A stretch of 64,000 nucleotides of DNA, taken from Mesotaenium endlicherianum. Its lineage: Eukaryota; Streptophyta; Zygnematophyceae; Zygnematales; Mesotaeniaceae. The stretch covers positions 26,437-90,436 of the forward strand of contig WELA01008809.1 of NCBI GenBank assembly GCA_009602735.1, in the 5' to 3' direction. Shown one piece after another: positions 27,298 through 37,365 of the stretch (position 1 is its first letter; each line of letters starts with the position of its first letter). The notes under the pieces were generated by a model. The model did not search any database and had not been told where the DNA came from. It was given only the letters and a program-made list of their open reading frames with translations. The position numbers and the translations under genes were made by a program.

Positions 27298-27987
27298 TTA
27301 TAAAAATTTCAATCCTTCTTTGTCCATCCTTTCGTATTTCTTCTTGTCAAACACATAATAGAATGCCCCTTTCTTCGACGATTCTTTCTCTTTTTCATTC
27401 AGCTTATTGAGGATGTTGAACGCAAGTATTTTACGGGTAAAATTCCTTTTGTCCATTTGCCGCTCATAAATCGCTTCATACAGTCCCTGCAATTGTTGCA
27501 GCGTGAACTTATCCGGCAACAGCGCAAACCCGATGGGATGCTGTGCTACTTTTTGCTGTAGTCTTTCCTGCGCAAGCCTCATCATTTGTTTGTGATCAAA
27601 TACCATGGCAGGGATTTTTTTCAGCGGGAACCATTTTGCATTGTGTTCCTGCATCAGCGCTTCATTGTAATCATCGATCTTTATCAATGCGAAATAAGCC
27701 ACAGAGACCACCCTTCCTCCGGGATCGCGTTTCACATCACCGAAGCAATGCAATTGTTCCATATAGATTGAACTGAGACCGGTTAGCTGGTTCAGTACCC
27801 TGCTGGCTGCATCATCTACGCTTTCCATTTGGTTTACAAAGCCGCCCATGAGTGACCATTTGCCCATTTCCGGATCAAATCCTCTCTTGATCATCAACGC
27901 TTTCAGCTCTGTTCCATCAAAACCGAAAATGATACAGTCTACCGCTACGAGCAATCTGTCGTAGCTTTTGTATTGAATAATACTCAT
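27298..27987 (-). CDS. araR: NUDIX-family transcriptional regulator, AraR type
   Basis: The protein has 229 residues. The N-terminal half is a NUDIX domain (WSLMGGFVNQMESVDDAASRVL in box position), in which the catalytic REXXEE glutamates are not kept, so it probably binds rather than hydrolyses its ligand. The C-terminal half is a winged-helix-like DNA-binding domain (TLQQLQGLYEAIYERQMDKRNFTRKIL). Bacteroidota use such proteins as arabinose-responsive repressors. It lies inside the operon it should control. The ATG at 27987 is preferred over a GTG at 28008. Confidence 0.85.
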   Translation of the reverse strand: MSIIQYKSYDRLLVAVDCIIFGFDGTELKALMIKRGFDPEMGKWSLMGGFVNQMESVDDAASRVLNQLTGLSSIYMEQLHCFGDVKRDPGGRVVSVAYFALIKIDDYNEALMQEHNAKWFPLKKIPAMVFDHKQMMRLAQERLQQKVAQHPIGFALLPDKFTLQQLQGLYEAIYERQMDKRNFTRKILAFNILNKLNEKEKESSKKGAFYYVFDKKKYERMDKEGLKFL

Positions 27988-28051
27988 TTGTTTTCTGTTT
28001 AAATCCACAATGGTTTTAGCAAGTGAACATACAGGTTATTATTCAAATTCG

Positions 28052-29743
28052 CTACCAGAATCGAACATATAATGCCGACAGCAGCAGCAACGTAATCACG
28101 ATCATTACAACGGTTGCCGGTTTTATCCGGAACATTCCTTTCTCGAACACAAAGGCTTTCGGGTTTACAGCAGGTCCGGCCAGGCTTACCAATACCATGG
28201 AAATTACAGTGAACAGGAAAGAGAGTCCCATACAAACGAGGAAAGGAATCTCATATCCACCTTTTCCGTTGGGGAAAGCTGTATAAAACCATGTTTCGGT
28301 GCCGAACATCGAAATGGCCATGTGGTTGTTGAAGAACACTGATGCCAAAAAACCTACCAGGATACCAACGATGGCCGCAGCGCCGCTGGTTCTTTTCCAG
28401 AACATACCCAGGATAAACATGGCGAAGATACCCGGACTGATGAAGCCAGTATATTTCTGAATAAAAGTAAAGCCTCCTTCACCGCCAATCCCTAACAGAT
28501 CGCTCCAGGTAAAGAGAATACCCACCACCATTGCGATGATGATGGTAGCCCGTCCTACCCATACCAGTTTGGCTTCACCGGCTTCCTTGTTGAGGTATTT
28601 TTTATAAACGTCGAGCGTGAAAATGGTGGAAATGCTATTGGCTTTGCCCGCCAGCGATGCTACGATGGCCGCAGTGAGTGCAGCGATCGAAAGTCCCTTC
28701 AATCCATTCGGCAGAAAACCCAGTACGGCTGAATAAGCGCCGTCTTTACTGCCGTTGGCCAATTGCGGAAGGTGTCCGTTCTTATACAGCACATACGCCG
28801 CGATACCGGGCAGCATCACGATCACAGGCATCATCAGTTTCAGTAACCCGGCAAACAGGATCCCGGTCCTGGCCGTCTGTAAATTCGCTCCCAGCGCCCT
28901 TTGGGTGATGTACTGGTTGCAACCCCAATAGTTCAGGTTAACGATCCATTGTCCGGCAAAATACATGGTAACACCCGGCAGTATGAGGTATTTGCTCACA
29001 TCCAATTGCGGCGCACCGGGTGCAGGTTTTTTAAAGATCATGTGGAAATGATCCGGTGCATCTTTCATCAGCATCTTGAATCCGGCAAGGGCATCTTTGC
29101 CCAGTCCGAATTTCTCACTTACCAATGTCAGCGCCATATAGGTTGTTGCCAATCCTCCAATGATCAAAACGGCTACCTGTATCACATCGGTATAACCGAT
29201 CACTTTCATACCACCCAGTGTAATGATCACGGCAAACAAAGCCAGTGCAATCATCACCACGTGTAAATATTCTCCGCCTAGCAAACCGTTGATGGCCAAA
29301 GCGCCGAGGTAGAGTATGGAAGTGAGGTTTACGAACACATACAAAAAGAGCCAGAATACCGCCATGATCAGCGCCACCGTTCCATTATAGCGGGTAGTAA
29401 GGAACTGGGGCATGGTGTATATTTTATTCTTGAGGTATATGGGCATGAACCATACGGCAATAATGATCAGCGCCAGCGCGGCGATCCATTCGTAAGCCGC
29501 TACGGCGATGCCGGCAAAAAAACCATCGCCACTCATGCCAATGAACTGTTCGGCAGAAATATTGGAAGCGATGAGTGAAGCGCCAATAGCCCACCAGGTT
29601 AATGATCCTTCGGCCAGGAAGAAATCTTTGGTATCGGTAGTAGCTTTCTTTTTGCGGCGATACACCCAATAGCCATAAGAGGCTACGACAATAAAATAGA
29701 TCACGAAGATCAGTCCGTCTCTAAATTCCAGTTGATGATTCAT
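28052..29743 (-). CDS. Sodium/solute symporter (SSS), probable arabinose uptake
   Basis: The protein has 563 residues with about 13-14 transmembrane helices. SSS-family signatures are the ASLIASNISAEQFIGMSG segment near residue 60 and GRATIIIAMVVGILF near residue 400. Given its place between araA and the regulator, it most likely imports L-arabinose or a small arabinoside with sodium. The ATG at 29743 was chosen; the upstream in-frame extension overlaps araA. Similar symporters carry galactose or myo-inositol, so the substrate is an inference from context. Confidence 0.9.
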   Translation of the reverse strand: MNHQLEFRDGLIFVIYFIVVASYGYWVYRRKKKATTDTKDFFLAEGSLTWWAIGASLIASNISAEQFIGMSGDGFFAGIAVAAYEWIAALALIIIAVWFMPIYLKNKIYTMPQFLTTRYNGTVALIMAVFWLFLYVFVNLTSILYLGALAINGLLGGEYLHVVMIALALFAVIITLGGMKVIGYTDVIQVAVLIIGGLATTYMALTLVSEKFGLGKDALAGFKMLMKDAPDHFHMIFKKPAPGAPQLDVSKYLILPGVTMYFAGQWIVNLNYWGCNQYITQRALGANLQTARTGILFAGLLKLMMPVIVMLPGIAAYVLYKNGHLPQLANGSKDGAYSAVLGFLPNGLKGLSIAALTAAIVASLAGKANSISTIFTLDVYKKYLNKEAGEAKLVWVGRATIIIAMVVGILFTWSDLLGIGGEGGFTFIQKYTGFISPGIFAMFILGMFWKRTSGAAAIVGILVGFLASVFFNNHMAISMFGTETWFYTAFPNGKGGYEIPFLVCMGLSFLFTVISMVLVSLAGPAVNPKAFVFEKGMFRIKPATVVMIVITLLLLSALYVRFW

Positions 29744-29765
29744 AAGGAGGCAATCGTTGGTGGTG

Positions 29766-31268
29766 TTATTGATGATTGAATTGATAATACAGGTCGTTCC
29801 ATCGCAGTTCATTCTTGAACTGGTGCAATTGGGTGTGGTGGCCGATCAGCGAAAATTCAATGCCCGCCATGTCGGCAAAGTCTTCCAGGTGCTCTGCTGT
29901 GAGGTTCTGGCTATAGCAGGTATGGTGAGCGCCTCCCGCGAGTATCCAGGCGGCGCAACCGGTGTACATATCAGGATAAGGTTTCCACAACACCCTTGCT
30001 ACAGGCAGTTTGGGAAGGGCATGTACCGGCGCTTGCGCTTCCACTTCATTCACCAGCAAGCGGAACCGGTTACCCATATCAATGATCGATGCGTTGAGGG
30101 CATTGCCGCCTGCTACGTTGAACACAAGCCTTACCGGATCTGCTTTACCGCCAATGCCCAACGGATGGATTTCACAGGAAGGTTTACCATGCGCAATAGA
30201 AGAACAGATCTCCAGCATATGCGACCCCAGCACCATGGGATTTTGTTTATCGAGATGATAAGTATAATCTTCCATGAAAGAGTTACCACCAGGTAAGCCG
30301 GTTGCCATTACTTTCATGGCGCGTACCAATGCTGCCGTTTTCCAATCGCCTTCGCCACCAAAGCCATAGCCTGCGGCCATCATTCGCTGTGATGCAATGC
30401 CCGGCAATTGCACCATGCCGTGCAGGTCTTCAAAAGTATCTGTGAAGCCTTTATAGTTGCCTGCTGTTAAGAAACGACGCAGGCCCAGTTCAATTTTTGC
30501 TGCTTCACGGAGAGACGCGTATGCTGCCGCTCCTTTTTGCAAAGCAGGCGCCAGGGTATATGTATCAGCATATTCTTCCAACAGCACATCAATCTCTTTT
30601 TCGCTTACTGCGTTGATAACGGCCACCAGGTCGCCGATCCCATGCGTGTTAACGGAATAGCCGAATTTTAATTCCGCTTCTACCTTGTCTCCATCGGTAA
30701 CAGCAACGAAACGCATATTGTCTCCAAAACGTACAAACCGTGCTCCCTGCCAATCGTGCCAGCCTGCTGCGGCCCTGGCCCATACGTTGATCCTTTCTAT
30801 CACCTGTTCATCTTTCCAATGCCCTACCACTACTTTCCTGCGCAGCCGCATGCGGCTCATGATGAATCCGAATTCGCGGTCGCCATGTGCCGACTGGTTC
30901 AGGTTCATAAAATCCATATCGATCTCATTCCAGGGAATGTCTCTGTTGAATTGGGTATGCAGGTGCAGCACCGGCTTGCGCAATATCTTCAAGCCATTGA
31001 TCCACATTTTGGCGGGTGAGAAAGTATGCATCCATGCAATGATGCCAATGCATTTTTCAGACTGATTGGCTTCTGCGCAAAGCGCATAAATTTCTTCTGT
31101 TGTTTTTACCACAGGTTTGAAAACAACAGATACCGGTATGAATGCAGATGCATGTAATGATTGAGCAATCTCTTTTGAATGATCCGCTACTTGCTGCAAA
31201 GTAACTTCCCCATATAAATGTTGGCTTCCTGTTACAAACCAAACTTCCAGTCCTTTCAGATTTGTCAT
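29766..31268 (-). CDS. araA: L-arabinose isomerase
   Basis: The protein has 500 residues, the standard length. It starts with [18 protein letters not shown], typical of AraA, and carries the [18 protein letters not shown] and [27 protein letters not shown] segments that supply the manganese ligands (glutamates and histidines). It converts L-arabinose to L-ribulose in the cytoplasm. It follows the GH127 gene by 22 bases, within the operon. Confidence 0.97.
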   Translation of the reverse strand: MTNLKGLEVWFVTGSQHLYGEVTLQQVADHSKEIAQSLHASAFIPVSVVFKPVVKTTEEIYALCAEANQSEKCIGIIAWMHTFSPAKMWINGLKILRKPVLHLHTQFNRDIPWNEIDMDFMNLNQSAHGDREFGFIMSRMRLRRKVVVGHWKDEQVIERINVWARAAAGWHDWQGARFVRFGDNMRFVAVTDGDKVEAELKFGYSVNTHGIGDLVAVINAVSEKEIDVLLEEYADTYTLAPALQKGAAAYASLREAAKIELGLRRFLTAGNYKGFTDTFEDLHGMVQLPGIASQRMMAAGYGFGGEGDWKTAALVRAMKVMATGLPGGNSFMEDYTYHLDKQNPMVLGSHMLEICSSIAHGKPSCEIHPLGIGGKADPVRLVFNVAGGNALNASIIDMGNRFRLLVNEVEAQAPVHALPKLPVARVLWKPYPDMYTGCAAWILAGGAHHTCYSQNLTAEHLEDFADMAGIEFSLIGHHTQLHQFKNELRWNDLYYQFNHQ

Positions 31269-31290
31269 TGGTATTCTTTCTTTTGTTGAA

Positions 31291-33291
31291 TTAGTTGATC
31301 GTTAAATAGTTTAGTTTTTCAGGGAACCAGAGTGTCATCTCGCCTTTTCCTCTGTTGGCCCATGCATAATAAGGAATGGCTACAAATGGGTTACTTATTG
31401 TTGCGGCCTTTTGAGCATTTTCAATCACTACTTTGGATACGGTTCCTTTCAACACCATAACGCCGTTCAGCAAATCCGGCATAAAAACAGGCGAGAATGC
31501 AGTACCGGGTGCGAGCAGGATATTATCTGTTTTCCCGGCATTATCCGCCCATTCGGCGCAATACATCAGCGGGCCGCGTTGCAAAGCCACTTTGTCTATA
31601 CCGTCTTTGATCCGCTGGTCTGCTGTTACCCTTCTTACTTCCATCGGGAGGTCTACCGTGATCACATCTCCTTTCTTCCATTTTCGGTCGATGGAAGCAT
31701 ATCCATTTTCCAATGTGTAGGTAATGGGTATTCCATTTACTTTGATGGTAACCTGGTTAGTGTCGGCACTTTGGAAATGATACAATTCAGAAGGCATGGC
31801 CTGGTTCCTAGCCCATCCCGGTATGCGTATCAGGATATCGCCATCCACTGTTTTTTGTGGTTGTATGGTGAATGATAACGCACCCTCCCAGGGATAATTA
31901 TTTTGCTGTATGATTTGAACAGGTGTATGTCCGATGTTCACCCGGGCGGCGCCGCTGATGAACAGGTTGATGAATAATTTATTGTCTCGTTGCGCATAGA
32001 TATAGCCGGGAATAGAGGGGATCAGTCTCGCCAGGTTGGTAGGACAACAAGAGCATTCAAACCAGCCGGATCGTTCTTCTTCAAGTCCCATGGGATTGTC
32101 ATGCCCTTTTACCTGCATGGCATTGGTATAAAAGAAAGATTTTCCATCGAGACCAATGCCTGATATGAGTCCATTGTACAATGTCTTTTCAAGTATATCT
32201 ATATACTTCGAATCGCCATGCAGCAGGAACATGCGCTGGTTCCAATATACATTGGCAATAGCGGCGCAGGTTTCATTGTATGCAGTGGCATTGGGCAGTT
32301 CATAATTATTGCCAAACCGTTCGCCATCGCCGCGCGCACCGATGCTTCCCTGCACATACATTTTTTTACTTACGGTATTCTCCCATATCCTGTCAATCGC
32401 ATGCAATAAGGCAGTATCATTGGTGAGTGCGGCCACATCTGCCACTGCTGAATAAAGGTATCCTGCCCTCACAGCATGGCCTTCCGCTTCCTGCTGTTGC
32501 ACAAGCGGCTTATCATCCTGCCAGTAAGCGCCGTTCTTCCAGGGGTCTGTGCTTTTGGTATCGTAGCCTGTATAATGGCCTCTTTCTTCTATGAAAAATT
32601 TGGCAGTATTCAAATAGGCCTGCTTGCCTGTGAGGCGGTATAATTTTACCAATCCCATTTCCACGATTTCATGACCGGGTGCAACATGTTTTTTATCCGG
32701 ACCGAAAACAGAACAAACCAGGTCGGCATTCTTCAAAGCGATGTCCAACAGGTTTCTTTTTTTAGTAGCCATATAATGCGCTGCTGCCGCTTCGTATAAA
32801 TGGCCGGCATTGTACAATTCATGACTCAACTCTCTTTCTTTTTCCCACCGTTCCTTGCCGGCCCAACTGTGTGCTGCCGCCGGATTGATGGTGCGGGCTG
32901 TATACAAATACCCGTCGGGCTCCTGCGCGTCTTTGATGATGTGGATGAGCGAATCAACATAAGCATCCAGCTTAGGATCAGGATGCACAGCCAGCGAAAA
33001 CGAGGCGCCTTCTATCGTTTTATAAATATCCGTATCGTCGAACGGATAAGTCGTGCAGAATTTGCCATTTTTCTGTGCTGCCATCACAAAATTCTTCACA
33101 CGCCCGGTGCTCTCACAACGCGCAAAAGAAGCCGGGATGGTAACTGTTCTGTTGGTTTCGATACGGGGTAACCAAAACCTGTCGGTCAGTTTTACCTGTG
33201 TAAAATCAACCGCCTGGATGGGGTAATCTTTTTGCTGCGCCATAACGGCAACAGATGAAAGCATGCAACATGATACAATGAACTGTTTCAT
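31291..33291 (-). CDS. GH127 beta-L-arabinofuranosidase
   Basis: The protein has 666 residues with a signal peptide ending AVMAQQ. It carries the GH127 zinc/catalytic cysteine cluster [14 protein letters not shown] (about residue 415) and a catalytic-region glutamate in [13 protein letters not shown]. The family splits beta-linked L-arabinofuranose, as in plant extensin glycans. The combination with GH51 suggests the cell can use both alpha- and beta-linked arabinose. It lies between araD and araA. Confidence 0.92.
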   Translation of the reverse strand: MKQFIVSCCMLSSVAVMAQQKDYPIQAVDFTQVKLTDRFWLPRIETNRTVTIPASFARCESTGRVKNFVMAAQKNGKFCTTYPFDDTDIYKTIEGASFSLAVHPDPKLDAYVDSLIHIIKDAQEPDGYLYTARTINPAAAHSWAGKERWEKERELSHELYNAGHLYEAAAAHYMATKKRNLLDIALKNADLVCSVFGPDKKHVAPGHEIVEMGLVKLYRLTGKQAYLNTAKFFIEERGHYTGYDTKSTDPWKNGAYWQDDKPLVQQQEAEGHAVRAGYLYSAVADVAALTNDTALLHAIDRIWENTVSKKMYVQGSIGARGDGERFGNNYELPNATAYNETCAAIANVYWNQRMFLLHGDSKYIDILEKTLYNGLISGIGLDGKSFFYTNAMQVKGHDNPMGLEEERSGWFECSCCPTNLARLIPSIPGYIYAQRDNKLFINLFISGAARVNIGHTPVQIIQQNNYPWEGALSFTIQPQKTVDGDILIRIPGWARNQAMPSELYHFQSADTNQVTIKVNGIPITYTLENGYASIDRKWKKGDVITVDLPMEVRRVTADQRIKDGIDKVALQRGPLMYCAEWADNAGKTDNILLAPGTAFSPVFMPDLLNGVMVLKGTVSKVVIENAQKAATISNPFVAIPYYAWANRGKGEMTLWFPEKLNYLTIN

Positions 33292-33321
33292 AGTTGGTGT
33301 TTTTTATTTGAACAACCGGTT

Positions 33322-34017
33322 TTATTGTCCGTAATAACTATCCGGTCCGTGTTTCCGTTCAAAATGTTTTTTGATCAATGCGTCTTTCAGCCTGGGTGCA
33401 TCCTGCCTGATCTGTTCTGTCAGGTATGCCATTTGCGCAACGCTTTCCAGCACCGCACTATTATAAACGGCTTTCTCTGCCGTCTTGCCCCAGGTAAAAG
33501 GTGCATGGTTGCCTACCAATATCATTTCCATTTCCTGGTAACTCAGTTTTTTTTTCCGCAGGCAATCCATGATCTGGAAGCCGGTCTGGTATTCATAATC
33601 GCCCTTGATCATCTCATCGCTCATAGGCGGTGCGCAAGGAATATCTGCAACGTTGTGATCGGCGTGCGTGGTACCATAAATAGGTATATCGCGCAAGCTC
33701 TGTGCCCATGCAGTAGCATAAGTAGAATGCGTATGCACAATGCCGCCAATGGCATCCCAGTGTTTATAAAGCACCGCATGCGTTTTGGTATCTGATGAAG
33801 GCCTGAGTGTACCTGCCACTACATTTGCATCAAAGTCTACGATGACCATTTTTTCGGGCGACAATTCTTCGTAGGGCACACCGCTTGGTTTGATGGCGAA
33901 AACACCCAGGTTCCTGTCTACAGCACTCACGTTGCCGAATGTAAACAGCACCAGTCCTAACTTAGGCAGTTGCATGTTAGCTTCACAGGCCGCTTGCTGT
34001 ATGTATTCGTATTTCAT
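33322..34017 (-). CDS. araD: L-ribulose-5-phosphate 4-epimerase
   Basis: The protein has 231 residues of the class II aldolase/epimerase family. Zinc-binding histidines lie in GGIVHTHSTYATAWAQ (about residue 95), and the catalytic region includes YGTTHADHNVADIPC and LVGNHAPFTWG. It converts L-ribulose-5-phosphate to D-xylulose-5-phosphate for the pentose phosphate pathway. It lies 11 bases after araB, so the two are tightly coupled. Confidence 0.96.
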   Translation of the reverse strand: MKYEYIQQAACEANMQLPKLGLVLFTFGNVSAVDRNLGVFAIKPSGVPYEELSPEKMVIVDFDANVVAGTLRPSSDTKTHAVLYKHWDAIGGIVHTHSTYATAWAQSLRDIPIYGTTHADHNVADIPCAPPMSDEMIKGDYEYQTGFQIMDCLRKKKLSYQEMEMILVGNHAPFTWGKTAEKAVYNSAVLESVAQMAYLTEQIRQDAPRLKDALIKKHFERKHGPDSYYGQ

Positions 34018-34028
34018 GGTTGTATTAT

Positions 34029-35705
34029 TCAGTTATTGCGCGCTTCTAAAAAAGTACCCAATTGTTTGTATTGAAGATAGCGTTTGGCATATACACTGCT
34101 CCTCGATGGGTTGGGGTGATAGGTAGTATCAAATCCTTGCCCCATTGCATACATCGCTTCTTCTACTGTTGGATACAATCCTGCCGCAGTAGCCGCAAAC
34201 ATCGCAGCGCCAATCGCACAGGTCTGTTCTGTTTTATGAATACGGATGGGCATGTTCATCACATCCGCCATTACCTGCATAATATACGGCGATTTTTTAG
34301 CAACACCTCCCAGGCCAATCAGTCCTTTTACCGGGATACCTTCTTCCACAAACCGGTCAGTAATGGCTTTGGCGCCGAAACAGGTTCCTTCTACCAGTGC
34401 TTTGAATAAGTGAGGCGCTCCTGTACCCAGGTTCATACCACTGACAGCCGCAGTCAACAGTTGGTTGGCATCAGGTGTTCTTCTTCCATTGAGCCAATCC
34501 ACCGCCAGCTCATCCGATGCATCAAGCGGTAGCCTGGCGGCTTCGTTCGATAAATTGGTGATCATCCGATCGCTTATCTCATTTCTCAAAGCTGCGGCCG
34601 TTGCCGCATCGATCAGTGAAGAAGTATGCAGTTGCTGCAATGGCCAGGAGAGTAATGTTTTGTACCAGGCATAAGCATCACCGAATGCCGACTGGCCTGC
34701 TTCCATGCCCATCATACCCGGAATAATGGAACCAGGTACCTGGCCACAAATACCACGCACCAATTTACCTTTCATTTCATCTACCGGCGCTACCAGCATA
34801 TCGCAGGTGGAGGTTCCCATCACTTTGCTCAGGTAATAGGGTTCGATCTGTCCGCCTACTGCTCCCATGTGACAATCGAATGCACCGATGCCCACTACTA
34901 CATCGCTAGAGAGGCCCCATTTTTCTGCCCAGCGCTTACCCAGGTAACCGGCCGGCTCCGCAGAAGTGTACGTACGATCGAACAAGCGGGCAGTAAATCC
35001 GTCGAGTCTTGTATCTAAAGAAGAAAAGAAATCATTGGGGGGCAGTCCGCCAAATTCAGTTGCCCATAAAGATTTATGTCCTGCTGCACACACACCACGT
35101 TTGAGTGCATGTACATCGTTGCCACCGGTCAATACAAAAGGTATCCAATCGCAATGCTCTACCCAGGAGTAACAAGCTTTCGCCACCGCTTCATCTGCAC
35201 GCAATACATGCAGCAGTTTGGCCCAGAACCATTCGCTGCTGTAAATGCCGCCTACAAACTGTAAATAGTTGGTAGCCTGTGTTGCCGCATGCGCATTGAT
35301 CTGCGACGCTTCGAGTGTAGCGGTATGATCTTTCCACAACACAAACATGGCATTCGGGTTTTCTTCAAAGCCTGGCAAAAGCGCCAGGGGAACGCCCTGC
35401 CGGTCTACCGCTACGGGCGTAGATCCGGTAGTATCTACAGCAATGCCTTTAATGCCTTTTGCCACGGCGGGTCCGGCCTGTTTCAGGCAGTCGCCGATGG
35501 TGTATTCCAATCCTTCCAAATAATCCAATGGATGCTGACGGAACCTGTTCTCTTCCGGGTTACAATAAAGTCCGTCTTTCCAGCGCGGGTAATAAAACAA
35601 AGCAGCAGCCACTTCCCTTCCGTCTCCTGCATCGATGATCACGGAACGTACAGAGTCTGTTCCGAAATCAACGCCTATCACATACGATTGATCTGTTCTT
35701 TTCAA
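34029..35705 (-). CDS. araB: Ribulokinase
   Basis: This FGGY-family kinase has about 558 residues. Features are the phosphate-binding YVIGVDFGTDSVRSVIID at the N-terminus, AVDTTGSTPVAVD, and GLIGLGGVAKKSPYIMQVMAD near the C-terminus. It phosphorylates L-ribulose. No ATG start exists; the choice is TTG at 35705 (MKRTDQSYVIG) or TTG two codons earlier at 35711. It is the first gene of the eight-gene arabinose operon. Confidence 0.94.
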   Translation of the reverse strand: MKRTDQSYVIGVDFGTDSVRSVIIDAGDGREVAAALFYYPRWKDGLYCNPEENRFRQHPLDYLEGLEYTIGDCLKQAGPAVAKGIKGIAVDTTGSTPVAVDRQGVPLALLPGFEENPNAMFVLWKDHTATLEASQINAHAATQATNYLQFVGGIYSSEWFWAKLLHVLRADEAVAKACYSWVEHCDWIPFVLTGGNDVHALKRGVCAAGHKSLWATEFGGLPPNDFFSSLDTRLDGFTARLFDRTYTSAEPAGYLGKRWAEKWGLSSDVVVGIGAFDCHMGAVGGQIEPYYLSKVMGTSTCDMLVAPVDEMKGKLVRGICGQVPGSIIPGMMGMEAGQSAFGDAYAWYKTLLSWPLQQLHTSSLIDAATAAALRNEISDRMITNLSNEAARLPLDASDELAVDWLNGRRTPDANQLLTAAVSGMNLGTGAPHLFKALVEGTCFGAKAITDRFVEEGIPVKGLIGLGGVAKKSPYIMQVMADVMNMPIRIHKTEQTCAIGAAMFAATAAGLYPTVEEAMYAMGQGFDTTYHPNPSRSSVYAKRYLQYKQLGTFLEARNN

Positions 35706-35711
35706 TGTCAA

Positions 35712-35800
35712 GCAATTAAATGAGCCACAATGTACACTCTTTTTTAAATAAGTGTATTTTATACCTTTATTTATTTAACATTAAAAAAATGCATCAGCGA
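35712..35800 (-). promoter_or_regulatory. Promoter/operator region of the arabinose operon
   Basis: An AT-rich gap between the HAD gene and araB. It holds an inverted repeat, TACACT (35733-35738) and AGTGTA (35751-35756), 12 bases apart, 28 bases before the araB start. It is a candidate binding site for the AraR-type regulator or for another protein. No exact TAnnTTTG was found; TACATTGT is a weak match. Confidence 0.35.
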
Positions 35801-35805
35801 TGCGC

Positions 35806-36465
35806 TCAATTCCGGTGCTGGAAAAGGCCTTCCAACTGCCCGTCGTTATAGTCCTGCACGAAAAACAGTATCTCCGGCAGGTGACTGAAGGCCTCCGGTT
35901 CATGGAAGCTGGTGATCACCACCGATTGCATGCCGGCCCTTTCAGCGGCCTCCACACCTTTGGTAGCGTCTTCGAATACCAGGCAGTCGCCATGGGCCAC
36001 CCCCAACTGATCGGCGCATTTGGTAAAAGTTTCCGGGTCGGGCTTGCTTATCTGCACATCATCGGCGCTCACGATGGCATCGAAATAATGACGGATGCCC
36101 AGTCCGTCGAGCACAAAATCAATATTGAAAGTAATCGCTGCAGAACCGATACCCATCTTGATCCCTTCCTGCTTCGCCTTTTCCATAAAGGCTGCCAGTC
36201 CGGGCAACAATTTCAAATGAGGCTTATATGCCTGCTGGTAAGCTATTTCTTTGTCGCGGCTCATCTTTTGTTTTTCTTCATCGGAAAACCTCCCCGGAAA
36301 TATCCTTTCGAGCAGTTCTTCATTCTTCCCATAACATTGCTCCTTTACTTCTTCCAGGCTCAGGTTGGCGCCCATTTCATTTACAATTTTATGCCAGGCG
36401 ATCACGTGGTACTGCATATCGTCGACCATGGTCCCGTTCATATCAAACAAAAAAGCCTTTTTCAT
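35806..36465 (-). CDS. HAD-family hydrolase, beta-phosphoglucomutase-like
   Basis: The protein has 219 residues. Motif I is FLFDMNGTMVDD, motif II lies around GIGSAAITFN, motif III is the lysine in SKPDPETF, and motif IV is FEDATKGVEAA. The second aspartate of the usual DxDGT motif is asparagine here (DMNGT), which would weaken general acid/base catalysis. A helical cap is inserted after motif I, as in beta-phosphoglucomutases. The ATG at 36465 was chosen over one three codons earlier. It may serve sugar metabolism with the downstream ara genes. Confidence 0.85.
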   Translation of the reverse strand: MKKAFLFDMNGTMVDDMQYHVIAWHKIVNEMGANLSLEEVKEQCYGKNEELLERIFPGRFSDEEKQKMSRDKEIAYQQAYKPHLKLLPGLAAFMEKAKQEGIKMGIGSAAITFNIDFVLDGLGIRHYFDAIVSADDVQISKPDPETFTKCADQLGVAHGDCLVFEDATKGVEAAERAGMQSVVITSFHEPEAFSHLPEILFFVQDYNDGQLEGLFQHRN

Positions 36466-36520
36466 TAAATGCATATTATTTTACAAGTGATAAAATCAAC
36501 AAAGGCGGGCAATCGGGTAG

Positions 36521-36528
36521 CAAAGGTA
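36521..36528 (-). promoter_or_regulatory. TACCTTTG element upstream of the HAD gene
   Basis: An exact minus-strand TAnnTTTG match 55 bases before the HAD start. It is set 18 bases from the trmD promoter on the other strand, so the two promoters are back to back. Confidence 0.4.
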
Positions 36529-36546
36529 CTATTACCGGGTAATTAA

Positions 36547-36554
36547 TATGTTTG
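36547..36554 (+). promoter_or_regulatory. TATGTTTG element 4 nt before trmD
   Basis: An exact TAnnTTTG match with four bases (CAGT) before the trmD ATG. It predicts a leaderless message. Confidence 0.55.
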
Positions 36555-36558
36555 CAGT

Positions 36559-37236
36559 ATGAAAATCGACGTCCTTACCGTTTTGCCCGAATTGCTGGAA
36601 AGTCCATTCGCCCACAGCATCATGAAGCGCGCGCAGGAAAAAGGCTTATTGGAAGTACAGGTTCATCCGCTGCGCAAATGGGCGGTGAACAAATACGGTA
36701 TGGTAGATGATTACCAGTATGGCGGCGGCGCGGGCATGGTAATGATGTGTGAGCCACTGGCCAATGCCATCGATGAATTACAGTCAGCCCGCCCATACGA
36801 CGAGATCATTTATATGACACCCGATGGCGAACGCTTCAACCAGAAAACAGCCAACCAGTTATCGCTGAAAGAAAACCTGCTCATCATCTGCGGTCATTAC
36901 AAGGGCATCGATGAACGCATTCGCGAACATTATGTAACCAAAGAAATATCCATTGGCGATTATGTACTTAGCGGCGGCGAGCTGGCTGCTGCTGTAGTAG
37001 TGGACGCTGTAGGGCGTTTGTTGCCGGGGGTATTGAATGATGAGACTTCGGCGCTCACCGATTCCTTCCAGGACAACCTGCTGGCGCCACCCGTATATAC
37101 CCGGCCCGCCGATTTCCGCGGATGGAAAGTGCCGGACATCCTGTTACAGGGCGATCCTAAGAAAGTGGAAGAATGGAGGTATGAACAATCACTGCAGCGC
37201 ACAAAAGAAAAAAGACCCGACTTACTGAACGAATAA
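36559..37236 (+). CDS. trmD: tRNA (guanine-N1)-methyltransferase
   Basis: The protein has 225 residues of the SPOUT family. SAM-knot motifs are [13 protein letters not shown] and the [23 protein letters not shown] segment; [13 protein letters not shown] is the guanine-binding region. It forms m1G37 in tRNAs to prevent frameshifting. In most bacteria trmD is in the rpsP-rimM-trmD-rplS operon; here it stands alone, about 21 kb away from rpsP-rimM, with its own promoter. Confidence 0.96.
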   Translation: MKIDVLTVLPELLESPFAHSIMKRAQEKGLLEVQVHPLRKWAVNKYGMVDDYQYGGGAGMVMMCEPLANAIDELQSARPYDEIIYMTPDGERFNQKTANQLSLKENLLIICGHYKGIDERIREHYVTKEISIGDYVLSGGELAAAVVVDAVGRLLPGVLNDETSALTDSFQDNLLAPPVYTRPADFRGWKVPDILLQGDPKKVEEWRYEQSLQRTKEKRPDLLNE

Positions 37237-37365
37237 TATCCTTCCAAATCATGTTGCTGCCGTTCATCACCGCTTAAGATCGATCAGATGGCTTTAGCAG
37301 CACTTATACAGATATTGTATTACCATTACGGCTAATTATTATCTAAATTCTGCATAATCGCTCGC

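Noticed and set aside
35706-35711. TTGACA resembling a sigma-70 -35 box upstream of araB
   Set aside because: It lies at or inside the araB start, and the primary sigma here is of the Bacteroidota type, which does not use this box.
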